Assembly: GCF_014874065.1 (NCBI RefSeq) | Contig: NZ_JADBEE010000001.1 | Coordinates: forward strand, 1,302,001 to 1,366,000 | Source of the DNA: Nesterenkonia halotolerans | Lineage (GTDB): Bacteria > Actinomycetota > Actinomycetes > Actinomycetales > Micrococcaceae | Length of the DNA: 64,000 bases | Direction: 5' to 3' | Part shown: positions 24,856-33,146 of the stretch, piece after piece | Numbering within the stretch: the first letter of the stretch is position 1 | Layout of the letters: the number at the start of each line of letters is the position of its first letter | Position numbers and translations under genes: made by a program | The notes under the pieces: generated by a model | Told to the model about the DNA's origin: nothing | The model's input: the letters and a program-made list of their open reading frames with translations, nothing else | The model's database searches: none

Positions 24856-25873
24856 GGGTGTCCTCCTCCACACGCTGAATCGTGATCTCGCCTTCCTGTT
24901 CGAGCTCGCGGATCACTCGAACCACCTCGGCGCGGGCTTCATCCACCTGGGACATGCGCACCGGCCCCAGCGAGCGCATCTCGGCATCGAGGATCTCCCG
25001 GGTCCGCTCGGTGATGTTCTCGCGAACGACGCGCACCACGTTCTCAGCGGCGCCCTTGAGCGCCAGCGCGAGGATCGAGGGGTTGATCCCGCGGAGTACG
25101 CGCTGGACACCGCGAGGGTCGAAGCGGACCAGGTCTGCGAAGGTCAGCATGCGCGACCTGACCTCTTCGGCGAGGTCTTTGTCTTTGACCGTGAGCGATT
25201 CCAGAAGCTCCCGCTCCACCGTCACACTGGAGCGGTTGATGATCTCCACCAGCGGGTCGATTCCTCCGACGGCGGCCAGCGGTTCGGTCGGTGCCACGGC
25301 GGCCCCGATGCGTGACTTGAGCACATCGGCCACGGTTCGGACCGCGTCGGGAGAGGCCGGACCCATCGTGGCCAGGCAGGTGGCCACATCGGTGCGTCGG
25401 TCGGGTTCGACTCCGGCAAGCACGGCGGAGGCCATGTCTGGCTTCAGATGAGCCAGGACGAGCGCGACGGTCTGCGGCAGCTCGTCATCGAGCAGGACGC
25501 TGATGTGTTGGGGATCGACCGCCTCGAGGAAGTCGAAGGATTTGCCGGCCATCGTCGAGGCCAGTCGGTTCATCACTGCATCGGCCTGCGCGCTGCCGAA
25601 GGTGTCGCTGAGCAGTCCGGCCGCGAAGTCGCGACCGCCGCGGGGCAGCGGCGCCCCCGAGGAGATCGCGGTGAAGACCTCGGTGACCACTTCTTCGGCG
25701 ATGCCGCGATCAACTCTGCGGAGCCGGACGATCTCGGCGATCACCTCGTCGGCTTCAAACTCGGAGAAGTGGCGCAGCACCTCCGAGGCTTGGGCGCGCT
25801 CCATCTGCATGAGCACCAGGGCGACCTTCTGGGTCCCGGTCAGGTTCTCGGTGGAGCTCGGAGAGGGAGTCAT
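24845..25873 (-). CDS. fliG: Flagellar motor switch protein FliG
   Basis: A 342-residue rotor protein with the three FliG domains. The N-terminal FliF-binding part begins LTGTQKVALVLMQMERAQASEVLRHFSE. The middle contains HISVLLDDELPQTVALVLAHLKPDMASAVLAG, and the C-terminal torque domain is FADLVRFDPRGVQRVLRGI ... ENITERTREILDAEM. EHPQTxA appears as ELPQTVA. FliG couples to the stator (MotA) and to FliM; neither partner gene is in the window. Its start overlaps the fliF stop by four bases. Confidence 0.95.
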   Translation of the reverse strand: MTPSPSSTENLTGTQKVALVLMQMERAQASEVLRHFSEFEADEVIAEIVRLRRVDRGIAEEVVTEVFTAISSGAPLPRGGRDFAAGLLSDTFGSAQADAVMNRLASTMAGKSFDFLEAVDPQHISVLLDDELPQTVALVLAHLKPDMASAVLAGVEPDRRTDVATCLATMGPASPDAVRTVADVLKSRIGAAVAPTEPLAAVGGIDPLVEIINRSSVTVERELLESLTVKDKDLAEEVRSRMLTFADLVRFDPRGVQRVLRGINPSILALALKGAAENVVRVVRENITERTREILDAEMRSLGPVRMSQVDEARAEVVRVIRELEQEGEITIQRVEEDTLVV

Positions 25874-27525
25874 ACTCGTGCGTCCTCCTCCATGAGTGCC
25901 CGCAGGTGCTCAGCCATGCGAGCCGGGTCCTGCGAGGCCAGCCCGTTGAGTTCGGCGCGCTTGCTGTGCGCCTGATCCCGTGGGTCCCATGCCGCCAGCT
26001 GGGATTCGGCGGGCTCCTCCGCGACCACGCGCGGAATCGATGCGGTGGCGTAGTCTCCCGGTGCTTCCAGCACCGGGGAGGCCGCTTCCTCGGTGGGTTG
26101 CAGCGCCGCCATCCGACCTGCAGTGAGCTCACCGGTGGGGAAGGGCTCCCCGAGATCCACCAGTTCACGGGATTGACGACTGCGGCGCATGAACAGCGCG
26201 ATGGCGAGGACCAGGAGCAGCAGGAGCACCGCGGCTCCGCCGATGGCCATGGTCTGCAGCCAGGCGGCGCGACGCTCGGCCTCTTCGGCGGCCTCCGCGG
26301 CGGCGAGCGCCTCGGCAGCGGTGTCGGCGTCGGCCGTGCTGAACGGCACCACCGAGACGCTGACCTGATCACCCCGGGCCTCATCGATGCCGGCGGCGTC
26401 GCTGACCATGGTGGTCAGGTCGGCCACGTTGAGTCCAGCCGCCGCGGCGTCGTCCACGGCGACGGAGACCGACTGAGTGGTCAGCTCCCCGGCCGGGATG
26501 GACCTGTTCTCGGTGACCTTGTTCACGGCGTTGCTGCGGTCGGACTCCTCGGCGCTGTAGCTTCCCTCCCCTGACTGCTCATTGGGCACGGCGATGTTGT
26601 CGGGTCCCAGCACGCCGGCCGCTCCCCCACCGCTGCCGGTATATTCCTCGGTGCGGGTGGATTCGGTCAATGCAGGCGCGTCCTGCGGCTCCTCGAAGAC
26701 CTCCTCGAGGCGCTCCGCGGACTCCAAGGACATGTCCGCAGCCACGGCCACGGTGGCATTCCCGCGGCCCACCACGCGATCGAGCATGGTCTGGACGGCG
26801 GTGCTGACCCGCTCCTCGTAGTCACTCGCCTGCTGCGTGCTCCCGCCAGCGGCACCGACTCCCACCGCGGAGAGCAGCGTTCCCTCGGCGTCGACCAGGG
26901 AGACGTTCTCGGGATCAAGTCCATCGACGGCGGCCGCGACGAGGTGGACCACCGACTGGATCTGGTCATCGCCGAAGGTCGCGCCCGGCGCCTCCTGGAC
27001 GAAGATCGAGGCGGTCGGCTCCTGGGCGGAGTCCACAAAGACCGTCTCCTCCGGAATGGCGAGGGTGACCGAGGCCTGCTCCACGGCGTCGATGGCCTCG
27101 ATGGTGCCGGCGAGCTCACCCTCGAGCGCCCGTTTATAGGTGACGTTCTGCTGGAACTCGCTGGAGGTGACCCCCATGTCATCGAGCAGGGAGTATCCAC
27201 CCGTGGACGCGTTGGGCAGACCATCGGCCGCGGCATTGAGCCGGGCGTCGTAGACCTGCGCCTCGGGGACCATCACCGAGGTTCCGCCGGCAGCGAGCTC
27301 ATAGGGGACGCCGTCGGCGCGCAGCTGTTCCACGATCGCGGAGGCATCCGCGGGATCCAGTCCGCTGTAGAGCGGAGCCATTCGAGGCTGCGACATATAG
27401 GTGCTCAGCGCGACGCCGCCCAGGACCAGAACGGCGACGCCGATGATCGCGATGGTGCGCTGGGCGATCGTGAATTCGCGCAGCCGCTGACCCAGGCGGG
27501 CGAGCGGGGCCGGGACCTGCGCCAT
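25870..27525 (-). CDS. fliF: Flagellar MS-ring protein FliF
   Basis: A 551-residue membrane ring protein. It has an N-terminal transmembrane segment (IAIIGVAVLVLGGVALSTYM) and the YscJ/FliF ring motifs (MAPLYSGLDPADASAIVEQL, GGYSLLDDMGVTSSEFQQNVTYKRALEGELAGTIEAI). A large periplasmic domain with GSGGGAAGVLGPDNIAVP and TENRSIPAGELTTQSVSV follows. A second transmembrane helix (IGGAAVLLLLLVLAIALFM) leads to the cytoplasmic FliG-binding tail. FliF forms the base on which export gate and rotor assemble. It abuts fliE exactly at 27525. Confidence 0.95.
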   Translation of the reverse strand: MAQVPAPLARLGQRLREFTIAQRTIAIIGVAVLVLGGVALSTYMSQPRMAPLYSGLDPADASAIVEQLRADGVPYELAAGGTSVMVPEAQVYDARLNAAADGLPNASTGGYSLLDDMGVTSSEFQQNVTYKRALEGELAGTIEAIDAVEQASVTLAIPEETVFVDSAQEPTASIFVQEAPGATFGDDQIQSVVHLVAAAVDGLDPENVSLVDAEGTLLSAVGVGAAGGSTQQASDYEERVSTAVQTMLDRVVGRGNATVAVAADMSLESAERLEEVFEEPQDAPALTESTRTEEYTGSGGGAAGVLGPDNIAVPNEQSGEGSYSAEESDRSNAVNKVTENRSIPAGELTTQSVSVAVDDAAAAGLNVADLTTMVSDAAGIDEARGDQVSVSVVPFSTADADTAAEALAAAEAAEEAERRAAWLQTMAIGGAAVLLLLLVLAIALFMRRSRQSRELVDLGEPFPTGELTAGRMAALQPTEEAASPVLEAPGDYATASIPRVVAEEPAESQLAAWDPRDQAHSKRAELNGLASQDPARMAEHLRALMEEDARV

Positions 27526-27860
27526 CAGGCCTGCATCCTCATGATCTCGTTGAACGCCTCAACTCCGCGGTTGCGGACCGTGGCGACCATCTCCAGAGCC
27601 ACAGAGGCACGTGAGGAGGCCAGTGTGGCCTCGTGCATGTCAGTGAGATCTCCGGTCAGCGCCTTCACGCCGAGGTCCCGGGAGGTGGACTGCAGGGACT
27701 GCACCTCGTCCATGGCTCCGCCGAGGGTCGCGGCGAAGCTGCCCTCGGGCGCCTCGGCACGCTGACTCTGGCCGGTGGCCGCTGCGGCGCCGGCCACGGG
27801 AACATATCCCGTGCCGGAGACGGCGGCGACCCCTGCTGCGGGGGCGATGCCTTCGATCAT
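27525..27860 (-). CDS. fliE: Flagellar hook-basal body protein FliE
   Basis: A 111-residue rod-junction protein. The C-terminal helices are diagnostic: GSFAATLGGAMDEVQSLQ ... LTGDLTDMHEATLASSRASVALEMVATVRNRGVEAFNEIMRMQ. FliE joins the MS ring and export gate to the proximal rod. The 40-residue Ala/Gly-rich N-terminus is variable, as in other family members. The start overlaps the flgC stop by four bases. Confidence 0.93.
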   Translation of the reverse strand: MIEGIAPAAGVAAVSGTGYVPVAGAAAATGQSQRAEAPEGSFAATLGGAMDEVQSLQSTSRDLGVKALTGDLTDMHEATLASSRASVALEMVATVRNRGVEAFNEIMRMQA

Positions 27861-28252
27861 CGGTTCTGTCCGATCTGCAGTGCTGCTTGGTAGGTCTCTT
27901 TGGCGCGGTCCACCACGGCGGCGTTCATCTGGTACCCACGCTGGGCCATGATGAGGCTGCCCATCTGCTCCGCCATGTCGATGTCCGGGTAGCGCACATA
28001 GCCGTCCTCATCCGCCAGCGGGTGGTTCGGCTCGTGGGTCATCCGACCTTCGGCGTCGCCGTATTCGACGCCTGCCACGTGCACGCCCTGTCCGGACGCA
28101 TCGGCCTGGGCGTTGACATAGCGCGCCTGGAAGGCGGCCTCATCGGTGGCGCGCACCGTGTTGACGTTGGCGATGTTGTCCGAGACGGAATCCAGCCACT
28201 TGCGGTGCACGGTCAGCGCTGTGCCGGCGATGCCGATCGCGTCCAGAGCCAT
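27857..28252 (-). CDS. flgC: Flagellar basal-body rod protein FlgC
   Basis: A 131-residue rod subunit starting at ATG 28252 (MALDAIGIAGTALTVHRKW). It carries the SDNIANVNTVRATDEAAFQARYV D0 motif. The C-terminal YPDIDMAEQMGSLIMAQRGYQMNAAVVDRAKETYQAALQIG is typical of FlgC. The start overlaps the flgB stop by one base (TGATG), so translation is coupled. FlgC builds the proximal rod with FlgB and FlgF. FlgF and FlgG genes are not seen in the window. Confidence 0.95.
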   Translation of the reverse strand: MALDAIGIAGTALTVHRKWLDSVSDNIANVNTVRATDEAAFQARYVNAQADASGQGVHVAGVEYGDAEGRMTHEPNHPLADEDGYVRYPDIDMAEQMGSLIMAQRGYQMNAAVVDRAKETYQAALQIGQNR

Positions 28253-28593
28253 CAGGTGCTCCTCAGGGCGGTGCGCATGCTGTTGAACTGGCCGCCGGCC
28301 GCCTGGGCTGCGAATTGGAAGCGCAGCACCGTGTCGATGTTCGCGAGCGTCTCGGTGTCGAGATTGACGTTGCTGCCGTTGAGTCTCGTGGGTTCCAGGG
28401 ACCGGGCCTCGGTGGCCTGCACCTGGCCGTCGCCGGTCTGCACGGAGGAGGCGAGGGCATCTTCGAAGGCGACGCGGCGGGACTGGTATCCGGGGGTGTT
28501 GGCGTTGGCGATGTTGTCGGCGATGGCGCGTTGGCGCATGGCCAGACCGTCCAGCGCGCTGGAGAACGCACGTGAGGTCACGGAATCGAACAC
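28252..28593 (-). CDS. flgB: Flagellar basal-body rod protein FlgB
   Basis: A 113-residue rod subunit and first gene of the long minus-strand flagellar operon. The N-terminus MFDSVTSRAFSSALDGLAMRQRAIADNIANANTPGYQSRRVAFEDAL is the FlgB signature. The C-terminus LANIDTVLRFQFAAQAAGGQFNSMRTALR forms the D0 helix pair. A FliA-type promoter lies about 80 bases upstream (28673-28699). The gene is followed without gaps by flgC, fliE and fliF. Confidence 0.95.
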   Translation of the reverse strand: MFDSVTSRAFSSALDGLAMRQRAIADNIANANTPGYQSRRVAFEDALASSVQTGDGQVQATEARSLEPTRLNGSNVNLDTETLANIDTVLRFQFAAQAAGGQFNSMRTALRST

Positions 28594-28672
28594 TGCTCCC
28601 CCTCAGGGCACCTTGAATCGACAGCGGCCGATCCGTGGCCTCAATGGACAAGCAATCCTTGCTCACCCGACA

Positions 28673-28699
28673 CTGTCGGCAGCCATCACGTCAGCGTTA
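28673..28699 (-). promoter_or_regulatory. Candidate FliA (sigma-28) promoter of the flgB operon
   Basis: On the minus strand TAAC (28699-28696), 15 bases, then GCCGACAG (28680-28673). This is close to the sigma-28 consensus TAAA-N15-GCCGATAA and has the same form as the fliC and flgN promoters here. It lies 80 bases before flgB. Two mismatches in the -10 element make it the weakest of the three. Confidence 0.55.
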
Positions 28700-28752
28700 G
28701 GGTTCTGCGGAGAATTCTTTCAGCGAGTATGAAGAACCGCGCTGCCTCGGCG

Positions 28753-29097
28753 TCAGCCGCTGGTATCGAGGTATCGGGCTTCCCCGGAGTCGCGAGGCGG
28801 GACCTGCCGAAGGGCGCTGAGCTGGCGTCCGACGTCGAGCCTGGCCATCCGTGTCCGCTCACTCGCCCGGTTGAGTGAATCCAGCACGGCACGCGCCCGT
28901 TCCTGGAGCTCCCCGGGAAGAGGGCCGCTGAGCGGCGACTCCGGGGACAGCACATCAGCAGACTGGTCCGGACCTTCACCGTCTCGCCCCTCGGCCTGGG
29001 GCTGAGCGGCGGGATGACCCAGCTGCGCCGCCCACGACTCGAGCCTGGTCAGGTAGAGCTCCCAGCCTAGAAGGTCCTGCTCAGATCCATCCGGCAC
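28753..29097 (-). CDS. Hypothetical protein in the FliT position
   Basis: A 114-residue product starting at GTG 29097, four bases after the fliS stop. It begins MPDGSEQDLLGWELYLTRLE. An acidic disordered centre (GRDGEGPDQSADVLSPESP) is flanked by helical ends (LLGWELYLTRLESWAAQLG and ELQERARAVLDSLNRASERTRMARLDVGRQLSALRQ). In many bacteria the gene after fliS is fliT, the FliD export chaperone, of similar size and helical content. Sequence similarity to FliT is not obvious, so the role is inferred from place only. Confidence 0.55.
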   Translation of the reverse strand: MPDGSEQDLLGWELYLTRLESWAAQLGHPAAQPQAEGRDGEGPDQSADVLSPESPLSGPLPGELQERARAVLDSLNRASERTRMARLDVGRQLSALRQVPPRDSGEARYLDTSG

Positions 29098-29101
29098 GGC
29101 G

Positions 29102-29539
29102 CTATCCGACTCCGAGGACCCCGCGCGGCTGCCCGGCCGGCTCGGAGACCAGCGCGATCTCCGCGGCCTCGTGCCAGGTGGCGCGCAGCGGCTCGAAGAT
29201 CTCGATGATGCTGCGGGTCCTGCTCGGATCCCGCCGGGTGTTCGCGGCGATGAGCTCGGCCGTGGCGAAGCTGTAGAGCGCCTGCAGCTGGCGTCCACCG
29301 TCCCAGACCGCGGTGTCCAGTGAGGAGGAGAGCTCGGCGATGATGGCCTGCGCGTGGACCAGCTGAGCGGAGGCTTCCTGCCAGTTCTGCTGCTGCTGGG
29401 CCGCCTCGGCACGGTTCAGATCCAGCATCAGTCGGTCATAGAGCATGGTGAGCAGCTTGGCCGGCGAGGCGGAGAGGATGGCTTCACGGTTGAACTGGCT
29501 GCGCGCGCGGCTGAGGTTCTCGTACATCTCTGCAATCAC
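29102..29539 (-). CDS. fliS: Flagellin export chaperone FliS
   Basis: A 145-residue helical chaperone that holds flagellin monomers in the cytoplasm before export. The conserved core is LSRARSQFNREAILSASPAKLLTMLYDRLMLDLNRAE. The second part, WQEASAQLVHAQAIIAELSSSLDTAVWDGGRQLQALYSFATAELIAANTRRD, has the usual pattern. The start is GTG 29539; ATG 29527 (MYENLS) is an alternative with a more family-like N-terminus. It follows fliD by seven bases in the same operon. Confidence 0.93.
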   Translation of the reverse strand: MIAEMYENLSRARSQFNREAILSASPAKLLTMLYDRLMLDLNRAEAAQQQQNWQEASAQLVHAQAIIAELSSSLDTAVWDGGRQLQALYSFATAELIAANTRRDPSRTRSIIEIFEPLRATWHEAAEIALVSEPAGQPRGVLGVG

Positions 29540-29546
29540 GTCCTGA

Positions 29547-30866
29547 TCAGGAGTTGCTTCGGGAGGAGGCTGCCTGCGGCAGCGAGGCGAGCTGCGAACT
29601 CAGGTAGTCCATCTGGGAGTTGAGACTCTGCATCTGCACCTCGAGGGCGGCGTAGGTGCGTTCGAGGGTGGCCCGGCGGTTGGCGAGCCGGTCATCCCAC
29701 GCCTCCACCTGGTCGGTGAGCCTGTTGGCCAGGCCCTCCTGACCCGTGATGCGCTGGGTGATCTGACCGTCGTAGCGATCGGAGAGATCCGCGGCGACGC
29801 CGTTGATCCGGCTGGCGAGCTGGGCCACGGTGGCCTCGACGCCTGCGGGATCGGCGGCCAGGGCCGCGGAAAACTTCTCCTGATCGAAGGTCAGCGCCCC
29901 GTCGCGGGTCACCGAGATCCCGATCTCCGAGGGCGAGCGGCCGTCCACGGGACGGACGACGGCGTCGCTCATCCGCTGCTGGGCGCTGCGGACCGCGCTG
30001 TCGCCGGTGAGGATGCCGGCCGCCGTGCTGCCGTCGCTGCCAGTGGACACCTTGGAGTTGGTGCGGATATAGCTCAGCACCGAGTTCACCGAAGCGACCA
30101 GGGATTCGGCGGTGCGCACTGCCGCCTCGGCGTCCCGCGCCACACTCAGCGTGACCGGTGCGGCACTGACTGCGGAGACCGTGACGTCGACTCCGGGCAT
30201 GAGCCCTTCGAAGGTGTTGGTGGCGGAGGTGACGCGCTGCTCGGCCGCAGTGCCGGCCCAGAGGGTGATGGCGGCGTCGGCTCCGGCGCTGGTGATGGTG
30301 GACCCGGTGGCGCTGTCGCCGAGGGTGAAGGCGCCCTGCGCTCCGGTGGCGGCGGCAGAGAGCTGCAGCCGGTGGGCACCATCGCCGGTGGGGATCTTCA
30401 CGGCGGTGACTCCGGCGCCGGAGGCGTTGATCGCCGTGACCACGTCATCGAGGCTGGTGGAATCGGCAGTGATCGCGGTGCTGGTGCCGTCGGCGGCGGT
30501 GATGCTGAACTCGGTCGTGTCCCACTCGCTGACCGCATCCGTGACCAGAGTATGGCGTGCAGCCGTGCTCTCCACGGTGAAGTCGAGGCTTCCGGCTCCA
30601 GCCGCAGAGGTGGTGACGGCAGTGACCGAGTCATTGCTGGACTGTGCCGTGAAGGCGCGCAGCGCGCCGGGCTTCGCGATCTCTGCCGAACTCTCCGCGC
30701 TGGCGGCCACACGGGTGTTCAAACCCTGCAGGGCGGCCACGAAGGTGTTCGTCTTGGTGGCCTGGCGCTGGAGCAGCTGCTGCGGAACGGCCTCGACCTG
30801 CATGAGACTCTCGATCAGCGCGGCGGAGTCCAGCCCGCTGGCGAGTCCGGGAAGCGCGATAGGCAC
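29547..30866 (-). CDS. fliD: Flagellar filament cap protein FliD
   Basis: A 439-residue hook-associated protein 2. GTG 30866 (MPIALPGLASGLDSAALIES) follows GGGAG and gives the classic FliD N-terminus with SGLDSAALIESLMQVEAVPQQLLQ; upstream frame to 30977 is not coding. The C-terminal helix (LTDQVEAWDDRLANRRATLERTYAALEVQMQSLNSQMDYLSSQLASLP) is diagnostic. FliD caps the filament and promotes flagellin folding at the tip. It lies between fliC and fliS. Confidence 0.93.
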   Translation of the reverse strand: MPIALPGLASGLDSAALIESLMQVEAVPQQLLQRQATKTNTFVAALQGLNTRVAASAESSAEIAKPGALRAFTAQSSNDSVTAVTTSAAGAGSLDFTVESTAARHTLVTDAVSEWDTTEFSITAADGTSTAITADSTSLDDVVTAINASGAGVTAVKIPTGDGAHRLQLSAAATGAQGAFTLGDSATGSTITSAGADAAITLWAGTAAEQRVTSATNTFEGLMPGVDVTVSAVSAAPVTLSVARDAEAAVRTAESLVASVNSVLSYIRTNSKVSTGSDGSTAAGILTGDSAVRSAQQRMSDAVVRPVDGRSPSEIGISVTRDGALTFDQEKFSAALAADPAGVEATVAQLASRINGVAADLSDRYDGQITQRITGQEGLANRLTDQVEAWDDRLANRRATLERTYAALEVQMQSLNSQMDYLSSQLASLPQAASSRSNS

Positions 30867-30916
30867 TGGGGGTCTCCCTGTTGGTGTGGGTGAAGCGTGG
30901 GGTGTGGGGTGTGGGG

Positions 30917-30969
30917 AAAAGCCTGCCGCGCCAAGGTGCCGCCAGAGCGTTATCGCCGACGCGGCAGGC
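30917..30969 (-). terminator. Terminator after flagellin
   Basis: GCCTGCCGCG (30921-30930) pairs perfectly with CGCGGCAGGC (30960-30969), with 29 bases between that can form an inner stem. On the minus strand the stem is followed by TTTTCCCC. The position, between the fliC stop and fliD, suggests partial termination so that flagellin message exceeds fliD message. Confidence 0.6.
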
Positions 30970-31026
30970 CAGTCCACCTCACATCGGTCTAGGACCGATC
31001 AGTGGATCCTCTGGTGAGAGGTCCGA

Positions 31027-31851
31027 TCAGCCGAGGAGCTGCAGAACGCCCTGGTTCGACTGGTTGGCCTGAGCCAGCATGGCGGTGCCGGCCTGGGACA
31101 GGATGTTCGAGCGGGTGAAGTTGACCATCTCGGACGCCATGTCCACGTCGCGGATGCGGGATTCCGCAGCCGAGAGGTTCTCGCGGGACACGTTGAGCGA
31201 GTTGATCGCGGACTCGAAGCGGTTCTGCGAAGCACCGAGATCTGCACGGGCGGTGGAGACTGTGGTGATCTGGGTGTCGATGGTGCCGATGGCGGCGTTG
31301 GCGGATGCTGCATCCGTGATGGCCACCCCTTGGACCGCGGCCACGACGTCGGTGAGATCCGTGAGGCCGACCGCAAGCTGATCGTTCGCAGTCGCCCCCG
31401 CACCGATCTGGAACGTCAGCTCCGCGCTCGTGCCGTTGAGCAGCTGGATGCCGTTGAAGTTGGTCACCTCGGAGATGCGTCCGAGCTCCTCGCCAAGGGC
31501 GGTGATCTCTGACTGGATCGCCGCGCGCGAGTCGGCGTTGTTCGAGTCGTTGCCAGCCTGCACGGTCAGGTCGCGCACCCGCTGCAGAATCGAGTGGACC
31601 TCGGTCAGGGCCCCTTCTGCGGTCTGGATGACCGAGATGCCGTCCTGCGCGTTGCGGGCTGCCACGCCGAGGCCGTTGACCTGGGAGCGCAGGCCCTCCG
31701 AGATGGCCAGGCCGGCGGCGTCGTCGGCTGCTCGGTTGATCCGCAGACCCGAGGAGAGCTTCTCCAGTGACTTGGAGAGATCGTTCTGCGTGTTGGAGAG
31801 GTTGCGGTGAGCGTTCAGCGCCGCGATGTTGGTGTTGATCTGCATACCCAT
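31027..31851 (-). CDS. fliC: Flagellin
   Basis: A short 274-residue flagellin. It starts at ATG 31851 (MGMQINTNIAALNAHRNLSNTQ) with a perfect GGAGGA eight bases upstream; the open frame to 31965 is untranslated leader. The N-terminal D0/D1 domains run to LTEVHSILQRVRDLTVQAGNDSNNADSR. A small central region (NGTSAELTFQIGAGATANDQLAVGL) replaces D2/D3. The C-terminal D1/D0 ends with ENLSAAESRIRDVDMASEMVNFTRSNILSQAGTAMLAQANQ. The lack of D2/D3 implies a thin, minimal filament. Transcription is from a near-perfect FliA promoter. Confidence 0.96.
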   Translation of the reverse strand: MGMQINTNIAALNAHRNLSNTQNDLSKSLEKLSSGLRINRAADDAAGLAISEGLRSQVNGLGVAARNAQDGISVIQTAEGALTEVHSILQRVRDLTVQAGNDSNNADSRAAIQSEITALGEELGRISEVTNFNGIQLLNGTSAELTFQIGAGATANDQLAVGLTDLTDVVAAVQGVAITDAASANAAIGTIDTQITTVSTARADLGASQNRFESAINSLNVSRENLSAAESRIRDVDMASEMVNFTRSNILSQAGTAMLAQANQSNQGVLQLLG

Positions 31852-31915
31852 GGTGATTCCTCCATGAAAGTGGGTGTGTATCTGGGATGGGTCCGTCCAT
31901 GGACTCCACACACCC

Positions 31916-31943
31916 TTATCGGCACACCATGAACATGCCGTTA
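31916..31943 (-). promoter_or_regulatory. FliA (sigma-28) promoter of flagellin
   Basis: On the minus strand TAAC (31943-31940), 16 bases, then GCCGATAA (31923-31916), a perfect match to the sigma-28 -10 element. It lies 65-90 bases upstream of the flagellin start, leaving a normal leader. A FliA-type sigma gene lies immediately upstream. Confidence 0.75.
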
Positions 31944-32015
31944 GTGCTGGATCAAGATTCTCCACCGTTCACGATGGAGGGGTTCAGGCTTGAGTCAGGA
32001 TCACGCCTGGAAGAT

Positions 32016-32828
32016 TCAGGCTTCGGTGAGCGGTGCTGGCTTCAGCTCGCGGGCACGCTGCAGAATCCCACCAAGGGTCCGCTCCCCCAGCTCCTGCAGG
32101 TATTGTTCCCGCCGGCGGGAACTCGCCTTCGGCGCAGCCTCCTGCACCTCAGTCGCGCTGTAGTGCGTCTGCAGGCCGTCGCGGAGCAGCCTCATCGCCT
32201 CGGAGCGCTGCTGGGAGACCGCGGAGTGGGTGATCCCCAGCTGGGCAGCAATGTCCTTGACGGTGGCGCCTTCGAAGAAGAGCTGCGAGACGATGAGTCG
32301 CATCCGTTCGGGCAGCGTCTCCACGGCGGTGCGCAGCATCGCCGTCTGTTCGGCTTCCACGAGCTCCTGCTCAGGGGTCCGTCCCTCGGTCACCAGATAG
32401 TCCGACATATCGGATTCCAGCGCGACCACACTGCGCGAGGCATCCTGCTGGGTGGCGGCGACGACCTTCTCCTCCAGGCCCAGGGCCTCGGCGAGCTCGG
32501 TCACGCTCGGGGCGCGGCCCAGTGCTGCGGTGAGGGTCTCTTCCACGGTCTTGAGTTCACGGATCTTTTTCCGGGACCCACGTCCAGCCCAATCTGCTGA
32601 GCGCATGTCATCGGCGAAGGCGCCGATGATCCGGCGGCGGGCGTAGGCCCCGAAAGGCACTCCGAGAGCCGGGTCAAACGCGTCAGCTGCGGTGACAAGC
32701 GCGATTGATCCCACTGAGGTGAGGTCTTCGCGAGAGAGATGAGTGGCCTTTGCGCACAGGTCGGAGACCAGGTAGCCGACCAGGGGCAGGTTTTCCACGA
32801 CAAGTGCATTCCGTGCGTTGTGATCCAC
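32016..32828 (-). CDS. fliA: FliA-type RNA polymerase sigma factor (sigma-28)
   Basis: A 270-residue sigma-70-family factor of the flagellar/sporulation class. It has region 2 (LVGYLVSDLCAKATHLSREDLTSVGSIALVTAADAFDPALGVPFGAYARRRIIGAFADDMR), region 3 (LTAALGRAPSVTELAEALGLEEKVV) and region 4 (AVETLPERMRLIVSQLFFEGATVKDIAAQLGITHSAVSQQRSEAMRLLR). No region 1.1 is present. GTG 32828 follows GGGGGA. Its neighbours and the three TAAC-N15/16-GCCGAYAR sites support a flagellar sigma. An anti-sigma FlgM gene is not recognisable in the window. Confidence 0.92.
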   Translation of the reverse strand: MDHNARNALVVENLPLVGYLVSDLCAKATHLSREDLTSVGSIALVTAADAFDPALGVPFGAYARRRIIGAFADDMRSADWAGRGSRKKIRELKTVEETLTAALGRAPSVTELAEALGLEEKVVAATQQDASRSVVALESDMSDYLVTEGRTPEQELVEAEQTAMLRTAVETLPERMRLIVSQLFFEGATVKDIAAQLGITHSAVSQQRSEAMRLLRDGLQTHYSATEVQEAAPKASSRRREQYLQELGERTLGGILQRARELKPAPLTEA

Positions 32829-33039
32829 CGCCCACGTCCCCCAAAATTCACGCTAGAACCGCACCCCCATGCGGCGAAGAAACTTGCGAGGAAACGTCCT
32901 TCTGGATGCTCCGTGATCAAAACCTTAGTTTCTTCTGGAAACGAATAGTAGCCGACTGATCGTTACCAGTCCATGACCTGAACATGACCTGTATGGAAAC
33001 TCTGCTGCCGGAGTGCGCCAAGATACTTCCCACCGGAGC

Positions 33040-33066
33040 TAACCGCCGCGGATACACCGCCGATAG
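33040..33066 (+). promoter_or_regulatory. Candidate FliA promoter of flgN-flgK-flgL-fliW
   Basis: TAAC (33040-33043), 15 bases, then GCCGATAG (33059-33066), one mismatch from the sigma-28 -10 element. It lies about 80 bases upstream of flgN, within the 318-base gap between the divergent sigma gene and flgN. The rest of that gap (32829-33039) shows no gene; the sigma gene promoter must be there but no clear elements stand out. Confidence 0.65.
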
Positions 33067-33146
33067 ACTTTGGTGGCGGGCTGCCGAGCACCCGGCCCGG
33101 CGGCATCGTCGGTCACCCGTCACACATGGAAATCAGGGGACCCGAC

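Noticed and set aside
30950..30957. GGCGATAA upstream of fliD resembling a FliA -10
   Set aside because: No TAAC or TAAA lies at 15-16 bases upstream, and the sequence forms part of the loop of the flagellin terminator.
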